From Nectonema munidae (Eukaryota > Nematomorpha > Nectonematoida > Nectonematidae): a stretch of 64,000 nucleotides of DNA. The notes beneath the pieces are model-generated. The model did no database searches. It was not told the DNA's origin and saw only the letters and a list, made by a program, of their open reading frames with translations. Where the stretch lies: assembly GCA_030549495.1 (NCBI GenBank), contig JAUIRK010000292.1, positions 989,001 to 1,053,000 of the forward strand. The letters run 5' to 3'. The position numbers and the translations under genes are program-made. The stretch's first letter is position 1. Each line of letters begins with the position of its first letter. Below, piece after piece: positions 61,801-64,000 of the stretch.

Positions 61801-64000
61801 AGTCCCTAATAATCAATTTTCATTTTATTTTACATAGCCCCTTTACTTGGTAAAGATGCCAAACCAGAAGATAAATCCAAACCATGTAAATTTTATTTAT
61901 TTCTTTTTTCTCAAATATTATTTAAGAAATTGCATGTTTTTCTTTGCATTTTTCATTCAACATTTTTTTAATAAAATTATTTTCTTAATAATCAATTTTC
62001 ATTTATTTTACATAGCCCCATTGCTTGGTAAAGATGCCAAACCCGAAGATAAATCCAAACCATGTAAATTTTATTTATTTCTTTTTTCTGTAATATTATT
62101 TAAGATATAGCTTAAATTTTTATTGATAATTAATAAATTCAGAAAATTGCATGTTTTTCTTCATTTTTTTATTTAAGTCCCTAATAATCAATTTTCATTT
62201 TATTTTACATAGCCCCTTTACTTGGTAAAGATGCCAAACCAGAAGATAAATCCAAACCATGTAAATTTAATTTTTTTCTTTTTCTCAAATATTATTTAAA
62301 GAAATTGCATGTTTTTCTTTGCATTTTTCATTCATCATTTTTTTAATAAAATTATTTTCTTAATAATCAATTTTCATTTATTTTACATAGCCCCATTGCT
62401 TGGTAAAGATGCCAAACCCGAAGATAAATCCAAACCATGTAAATTTTATTTATTTTTTTTTCTCTAATATTATTTAAGATATAGCTTAAATTTTTATTGA
62501 TAAATTAATAAATTCAGAAAATTGCATGTTTTTCTTCATTTTTTTTATTTAAGTCCCTAATAATCAATTTTCATTTTATTTTACATAGCCCCTTTACTTG
62601 GTAAAGATGCCAAACCAGAAGATAAATCCAAACCATGTATATTTTATTTATTTCTTTTTTCTCTAATATTATTCAAGATATAGCTTAAATTTTTATTGAT
62701 AAATTAATAAATTCAGAAAATTGCATGTTTTTCTTCATTTTTTTTATTTAAGTCCCTAATAATCAATTTTCATTTTATTTTACATAGCCCCTTTACTTGG
62801 TAAAGATGCCAAACCAGAAGATAAATCCAAACCATGTAAATTTTATTTATTTCTTTTTTCTCAAATATTATTTAAGAAATTGCATGTTTTTCTTTGCATT
62901 TTTCATTCAACATTTTTTTAATAAAATTATTTTCTTAATAATCAATTTTCATTTATTTTACATAGCCCCATTGCTTGGTAAAGAAGCCAAACCCGAAGAT
63001 AAATCCAAACCATGTAAATTTTATTTATTTCTTTTTTCTCTAATATTATTTAAGATATAGCTTAAATTTTTATTGATAAATTAATAAATTCAGAAAATTG
63101 CATGTTTTTCTTCATTTTATTTATTTAAGTCCCTAATAATCAATTTTCATTTTATTTTACATAGCCCCTTTACTTGGTAAAGATGCCAAACCAGATGATA
63201 AATCCAAACCATGTAAATTTTATTTATTTCTTTTTTCTCAAATATTATTTAAGAAATTGCATGTTTTTCTTTGCATTTTTCATTCAACATTTTTTTAATA
63301 AAATTATTTTCTTAATAATCAATTTTCATTTATTTTACATAGCCCCATTGCTTGGTAAAGATGCCAAACCCGAAGATAAATCCAAACCATGTAAATTTTA
63401 TTTATTTCTTTTTTCTCTAATATTATTTAAGATATAGCTTAAATTTTTATTGATAAATTAATAAATTCAGAAAATTGCATGTTTTTCTTCATTTTTTTGA
63501 TTTAAGTCCCTAATAATCAATTTTCATTTTATTTTACATAGCCCCTTTACTTGGTAAAGATGCCAAACCAGAAGATAAATCCAAACCATGTAAATTTTAT
63601 TTATTTCTTTTTTCTCAAATATTATTTAAGAAATTGCATGTTTTTCTTTGCATTTTTCATTCAACATTTTTTTAATAAAATTATTTTCTTAATAATCAAT
63701 TTTCATTTATTTTACATAGCCCCATTGCTTGGTAAAGATGCCAAACCCGAAGATAAATCCAAACCATGTAAATTTTATTTATTTCTTTTTTCTGTAATAT
63801 TATTTAAGATATAGCTTAAATTTTTATTGATAATTAATAAATTCAGAAAATTGCATGTTTTTCTTCATTTTTTTATTTAAGTCCCTAATAATCAATTTTC
63901 ATTTTATTTTACATAGCCCCTTTACTTGGTAAAGATGCCAAACCAGAAGATAAATCCAAACCATGTAAATTTAATTTTTTCCCTTTTTCTCAAATATTAT
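37737..64000 (+). CDS. Micro-exon gene encoding a Lys/Glu/Asp/Pro repeat protein (both ends open)
   Basis: At least nine upstream exons and 36 array exons can be joined with GT-AG borders and one continuous frame. Exons: 37737-37876, 38395-38482, 45358-45396, 45644-45694, 46208-46249, 46378-46428, 49235-49279, 52271-52318, possibly 56154-56180, 56314-56364, then 48-bp exons from 57100. Apart from one phase-0 junction (37876/38395), every intron is phase 1, so each small exon is a multiple of three and can be added or skipped without changing frame. The encoded protein is highly charged: Lys-rich (KKSKLAERIKTKTKK) then KKSK, DEEEKKKE and KEDDKSKS patches, then the 16-residue repeat. No signal peptide, membrane segment or known domain is seen in the part present. 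The design resembles titin PEVK or triadin exons and schistosome micro-exon genes, but no homology is claimed. The start codon and 3' end lie outside. Confidence 0.75.
38395..38482 (+). CDS. Micro-exon gene, second exon (Lys-rich)
   Basis: The acceptor TTTTTTTAG and donor AAAA/GTAAAT bound an 88-bp exon that enters in phase 0 and leaves in phase 1. Only this frame is open: the other two meet a stop within the first bases. It encodes KKSKLAERIKTKTKKVLSEK and then IEPYRKKSK, strongly basic and likely helical. Confidence 0.65.
38713..39881 (-). mobile_element. hAT element, internally deleted, with transposase C-terminus
   Basis: The ends are CAGGGTGAGGAAA and, reversed, CAGGGCGAGTAAAAGTCAA. They are flanked by CATATAAC (38705-38712) and CTTATAAC (39882-39889), an 8-bp target duplication with one mismatch. 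On the minus strand near 38985-38890, LPNLSLLTLEVERSFSKL followed by NDRILNQKISLI matches the C-terminal dimerisation block of hAT transposases. The rest of the transposase is not recognisable. The element lies in the 6.9-kb intron of the micro-exon gene. Confidence 0.78.
40343..40503. repeat. Short tandem repeat, about 2.5 units of 58-70 bp
   Basis: The unit contains ATATTGTAGTATCAAACAAC and CACTACACTA, then AACTTTTAGGCT. Units begin at about 40343, 40413 and 40471. The second is about 12 bp shorter, lacking ACTAATATATAA. No coding capacity is seen. Confidence 0.75.
40722..40800 (+). repeat. Degenerate telomere-like GTTAGGG stretch
   Basis: GTTGGGGTTAGGGTTAGTG and, about 55 bp later, GGTTGGGGTTAGGTTTAGTG surround diverged TTAG/TTGG words. 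It resembles decayed interstitial TTAGGG repeats, too short and irregular for a confident origin. Confidence 0.35.
40905..40947 (+). repeat. Isolated MITE-like terminus followed by 19 G
   Basis: CAGTGGCGTTTCAGAAG resembles the CAGTGGCGGATCC end of the element at 24215. It is followed by AAAATTT and a run of 19 G (40929-40947). No partner terminus was found before the hAT element at 41016, so the element is truncated or its other half was not recognised. Confidence 0.4.
41016..42081 (-). mobile_element. hAT transposon, internally deleted, perfect 8-bp target duplication
   Basis: Ends TAGGGATGCACCGG and, reversed, TAGAGATGCACCGG are flanked by identical GTTATGAT (41008-41015 and 42082-42089). 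On the minus strand, ORF pieces show hAT transposase: TVIPNVSTLGRYFEKATDKE and LTILDPRFKAQFLKDKTF (41989-41585), then WKLEEKRTKLFAEKGEMLLF with VHHN at 41256-41400, the C-terminal block. The N-terminal BED finger and catalytic Asp region are missing. Repeated CCGGCCGGATA words lie just inside both ends. At 1,066 bp it is a deletion derivative, mobile only with help from another copy. Confidence 0.88.
42216..42952. mobile_element. 737-bp element with 24-bp inverted ends
   Basis: GTAAAATCGCGAGTATAGGC (42216-) is mirrored by GTATACTCGCGATTTTAC-type sequence ending at 42952. The inverted match covers about 24 bp with one or two differences and ends in CTGCA. Inner sequence holds GTCGTATAAGCTG-like words near both ends. 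No transposase could be read, and a target duplication was not identified. Probably a non-autonomous DNA transposon. Confidence 0.6.
43580..43740. repeat. G-rich and C-rich paired tracts, MITE-like
   Basis: A G-rich tract (AGAGGGGAGG followed by a G run, about 43593-43614) and a C-rich tract (CCCCCCTCCCCCCTCC, about 43718-43734) face each other across about 110 bp. The arrangement recalls the poly-G ends of the elements at 9634 and 24215. Terminal repeats are not clear. Confidence 0.35.
45358..45396 (+). CDS. Micro-exon gene, 39-bp exon
   Basis: Between TTGATATTCCAG and GTATGT. Phase 1 on both sides. Encodes YVPPPVRKKSKK, with the first residue (Thr) completed by the A from the exon ending at 38482. 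The KKSK motif recurs in the neighbouring exons. Confidence 0.6.
45644..45694 (+). CDS. Micro-exon gene, 51-bp exon
   Basis: Between TTTGTTATTAG and the strong donor GTAAGT. Phase 1 on both sides. Encodes KRKSIVENHVQELPAL. Confidence 0.62.
   Translation, partial: LKENQLWRIMFKSCQL
46208..46249 (+). CDS. Micro-exon gene, 42-bp exon
   Basis: Between TTATTATTAG and GTGATA. Phase 1 on both sides. Encodes SQLSSDEEEKKKE after a split Arg codon. Confidence 0.58.
46378..46428 (+). CDS. Micro-exon gene, 51-bp exon
   Basis: Between TTCAACTTTTAG and GTAATT. Phase 1 on both sides. Encodes ILPRKKSKMKRELDDE after a split Val codon. Confidence 0.58.
46824..47444. mobile_element. 621-bp hAT-type MITE with perfect target duplication
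   Basis: Left end CAAGGTTTCCCAACGG and reversed right end CAGGGGTTCCTAACCC are imperfect inverted repeats of the common hAT type (CAGGGGTTCCCAACC). Both flanks carry ATTTAAAA (46816-46823 and 47445-47452). GGGGTCC words repeat near both ends. No coding capacity. It lies in an intron of the micro-exon gene. Confidence 0.85.
47535..49040. other. Intronic AT-rich DNA of the micro-exon gene
   Basis: TAGATGGCGTTAAT-type words occur near 47570 and 48050, and a related TAGATGACGTTAAC near 47539. They may be the edges of another small element, but no defined ends were found. No exon is called. Confidence 0.3.
49041..49160 (+). repeat. Intronic duplication, copy 1
   Basis: This 120-bp segment recurs at 55254-55373 in the same orientation with about ten differences. 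It lies 75 bp upstream of the 45-bp exon at 49235. Confidence 0.8.
49235..49279 (+). CDS. Micro-exon gene, 45-bp exon
   Basis: Between CTTTTTGCAG and GTAAAT. Phase 1 on both sides. Encodes HDKDEGTNKEAVKS after a split Ile codon. Confidence 0.6.
49280..50999. other. Intronic AT-rich DNA of the micro-exon gene
   Basis: No further exon or known element was recognised between the 45-bp exon and the TIR unit at 51000. Confidence 0.4.
51000..52209. mobile_element. 1.2-kb unit with about 20-bp TIRs and higher GC, family unknown
   Basis: GAAAATACTGATCTCGTCAT at the left end (51000-51020) pairs with the reversed right end GAAAATCTGATCTCGTCATT (52209-52190), with one extra A in the left copy. The interior is visibly richer in G and C than all surrounding DNA. 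It contains a 220-bp-period tandem duplication (51101-51523) and no convincing transposase frame. The longest open frame (51882-52175) matches nothing I know. Flanking TTT on both sides might be a 3-bp target duplication but is too short to trust. Likely a non-autonomous DNA transposon. Confidence 0.6.
51101..51523. repeat. Two-copy tandem duplication, period 220 bp
   Basis: TGATGCAAGGCTT(T/C)TAGCAG starts at 51101 and again at 51321. About 200 bp of each unit are nearly identical, ending GCTGAGCTACACAT. Only two or three base differences were seen, so the duplication is recent. Confidence 0.85.
52271..52318 (+). CDS. Micro-exon gene, 48-bp exon resembling the array unit
   Basis: Between TTTATTTCCAG and GTATGA. 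Phase 1 on both sides. With the split Ser codon it encodes SSFIVEETKEDDKSKS. It has the same length as the array repeat SPLLGKDAKPEDKSKP and shares S1, K9, D12, K13, S14 and K15, so it is a plausible relative or ancestor of the amplified exon. Confidence 0.66.
52753..55171 (+). mobile_element. piggyBac element, 2.4 kb, both terminal repeats present
   Basis: Terminal repeats CCCTCAACCGTACA (52753-52766) and its inverse TGTACGGTTGAGGG (55158-55171) enclose a plus-strand transposase. A subterminal repeat GTACACGC(T/C)ACTCCA lies at about 52763 and about 52942, with its inverse TGGAGTAGCGTGTAC near the 3' end (about 55123). TTAA precedes the left end (52749-52752), as expected for piggyBac, but AGCA follows the right end. 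It lies in the intron between the exons at 52271 and 56314 of the micro-exon gene. Confidence 0.9.
53134..54968 (+). pseudogene. piggyBac transposase, nearly full length but frameshifted
   Basis: It starts MGKSKRISILLANALLS, with an acidic N-terminus of about 110 residues as usual for the family. The core shows TVDEQLYGYRGQIPGKTF and PRKYGIKIFWC (first catalytic Asp), DIVTDRYFTSHNLAKELL (second), GTINKCRKEVP, and KGKCGVDLMDSI (third) with RRKTNRWP. The tail is a cysteine-rich zinc-binding domain (CKYCKKNC, CFCCGISICPEH, CLFCKKT). The reading frame shifts near 53625-53650, near 53870-53900, and in the A-run near 54430-54450, so three small indels disable it. Apart from these the protein is complete, so the copy is fairly young. 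Confidence 0.88.
55254..55373 (+). repeat. Intronic duplication, copy 2
   Basis: Direct copy of 49041-49160, starting TTAAGTTGTGTTATATTGAA. No copy of the 45-bp exon that follows copy 1 was seen downstream. It starts about 80 bp after the piggyBac 3' end. Confidence 0.8.
55374..56153. other. Intronic AT-rich DNA of the micro-exon gene
   Basis: No exon or known repeat recognised. Confidence 0.4.
56154..56180 (+). CDS. Micro-exon gene, candidate 27-bp exon
   Basis: A strong donor TTCG/GTGAGT at 56180 follows an open stretch. Taking the acceptor at TTTAATGAAG gives 27 bp, phase 1 on both sides, encoding QSDEISTF after a split codon and joining in frame to the exon at 56314. The pyrimidine tract before the acceptor is weak, so the left edge is uncertain. 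Confidence 0.4.
56314..56364 (+). CDS. Micro-exon gene, 51-bp exon, first clear array-type unit
   Basis: Between TTTATATAG and GTAAGT. Phase 1 on both sides. It encodes APLLDKEAKAEEDTPKA, clearly related to SPLLGKDAKPEDKSKP with one extra residue. It is more diverged than any unit inside the array. Confidence 0.75.
56419..56495 (+). repeat. SINE family B, copy 2 (tRNA-like head only)
   Basis: GGCAGATGGCCTAGTGGTAA (A box) and GGTTCAATTCC (B box) match the head of the SINE at 2055, and GATTGTGACTATCC follows as there. It sits 55 bp downstream of the exon at 56314-56364. A functional tRNA is unlikely because the terminal sequences do not form a clean acceptor stem and the same head is dispersed. 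Confidence 0.65.
56913..56961 (+). pseudogene. Decayed array exon (49 bp, out of frame)
   Basis: The segment still encodes a recognisable ALIGKCDKLENTCKA in the frame of its repeat relatives and keeps the CAT/GTAAAT donor. The acceptor side reads CTTAG/TCGG, one base longer than CG-type relatives. The spliced exon would be 49 bp and hit a stop within a few codons. It looks like an exon that is now skipped or dead. Confidence 0.6.
57100..63964 (+). CDS. Tandem array of 36 near-identical 48-bp exons
   Basis: Each exon lies between a TTTACATAG, TTTAAATAG or TTTCAG acceptor and a CCAT/GTAAAT (rarely GTATTT or GTATAT) donor. Each starts with two bases and ends with one base of a Ser codon. Encoded unit: SPLLGKDAKPEDKSKP. 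Exon starts: 57100, 57286, 57490, 57694, 57877, 58089, 58301, 58510, 58682, 58860, 59073, 59256, 59468, 59681, 59889, 60093, 60271, 60484, 60666, 60878, 61091, 61264, 61462, 61640, 61838, 62016, 62213, 62391, 62589, 62788, 62966, 63165, 63343, 63542, 63720, 63917. Introns are 124-165 bp and almost as conserved as the exons. The first units differ most (SALLGKDYKQEDTAKP, then SPLLAKDEKPEDKSKP twice). Later changes are mostly silent, with rare D/E, K/E or S/P swaps. The unit has four Lys, three acidic residues and three Pro. The array continues past 64000. Confidence 0.82.
57694..59072 (+). repeat. Higher-order repeat, 7-exon unit, copy 1 (1379 bp)
   Basis: Starts with the exon encoding KEAKPEDESKP. 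Spacings of exon starts are 183, 212, 212, 209, 172, 178 and 213 bp. Copy 2 follows at once with nearly the same spacings and shared diagnostic variants (AATTAATGAATTC, TAAATCTAAACC). Confidence 0.85.
59073..60483 (+). repeat. Higher-order repeat, 7-exon unit, copy 2 (1411 bp)
   Basis: Spacings 183, 212, 213, 208, 204, 178 and 213 bp. It differs from copy 1 mainly by about 32 extra bp in one intron (about 59995-60055, an A-rich insertion). Confidence 0.85.
60484..61263 (+). repeat. Higher-order repeat, copy 3, partial
   Basis: Starts with the same KEAKPEDESKP exon. Spacings 182, 212, 213 and 173 bp follow copy 1 but skip one exon unit, and the array then changes to the two-exon repeat. Confidence 0.75.
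61462..64000 (+). repeat. Two-exon (about 377-bp) repeat array within a 1.7-kb period
   Basis: Exon spacings alternate 178 and 197-199 bp, so the repeating unit is a pair of exons with two different introns (130 and about 150 bp). One pair is interrupted by an extra single unit at 62589-62787. Distinctive variants in the intron after 62016 (CTGTAATATTATT and TTGATAATTAATAAATTC) recur after 63720, giving an outer period of about 1704 bp. Confidence 0.85.

Noticed and set aside
57789-63814. Repeated open frames of 60-89 codons starting MFFFAFFIQHFFNKI or MVKMPNQ
   Set aside because: They run through intron sequence into the micro-exons, consist mostly of Phe/Ile/Leu from AT-rich introns, and recur only because the unit is tandemly repeated.
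57100-64000. CRISPR array or simple satellite
   Set aside because: The regular spacing recalls these, but the units carry splice borders, a conserved 48-bp coding segment in constant phase and an upstream chain of compatible exons. The genome is plainly eukaryotic.

Overview
The window is AT-rich animal nuclear DNA. It holds GT-AG introns, an antennapedia-superfamily (paired-like) homeobox gene, tRNA-derived SINEs, LINEs, and hAT, piggyBac and Tigger/pogo transposons. The phylum cannot be read from the sequence; an AT-rich invertebrate such as a cnidarian or flatworm would fit. Most of the first 36 kb is transposon debris in unique AT-rich sequence.

Two host genes can be supported. The first (minus strand, 8117 to 3437) is a complete three-exon paired-like homeobox gene. 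Its exons join with matching phases, the homeodomain is split at the classical V/WFQ intron site, and the predicted protein is about 234 residues. The second (plus strand, from before 37737 to beyond 64000) is a very long gene made of tiny exons. Two larger exons at 37737 and 38395 are followed by small exons of 39-51 bp, all bounded by phase-1 introns, scattered over 45.3-56.4 kb. Then comes a tandem array of 36 near-identical 48-bp exons (57.1-64.0 kb), each encoding a 16-residue repeat, SPLLGKDAKPEDKSKP or a close variant. The array continues off the right edge. Its exon-intron units form nested higher-order repeats: about 1.4 kb with seven exons, about 377 bp with two exons, and an outer period of about 1.7 kb. 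This micro-exon array is the most striking feature of the window.

Mobile DNA, left to right: Tigger-like remnant (0.5-0.95 kb); SINEs at 1.3, 2.1, 9.8, 21.2, 25.5 and 56.4 kb; a non-autonomous hAT element with terminal poly-G tracts (9.6-10.2 kb); a piggyBac remnant (10.4-11.2 kb); a broken Ty3/gypsy-type retroelement fossil (11.5-14.5 kb); an old plus-strand LINE (16.0-21.1 kb) interrupted by a young minus-strand LINE with an intact 1009-codon ORF2 and a perfect 13-bp target duplication (16215-19884), and by a hAT-like MITE; a Tigger remnant (22-23 kb); LINE tails and fragments; a hAT transposase remnant (28.6-30.2 kb); a piggyBac remnant split by a decayed gene of a widespread unnamed zinc-binding family (31.1-34.4 kb). 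Within the introns of the micro-exon gene lie three hAT-derived elements with 8-bp target duplications (38.7, 41.0 and 46.8 kb), a 740-bp TIR element, an unidentified 1.2-kb TIR unit of higher GC, and a nearly full-length piggyBac (52.75-55.17 kb).

All calls come from reading the sequence by eye. Splice sites, families and percent similarities have not been tested by search or RNA data.
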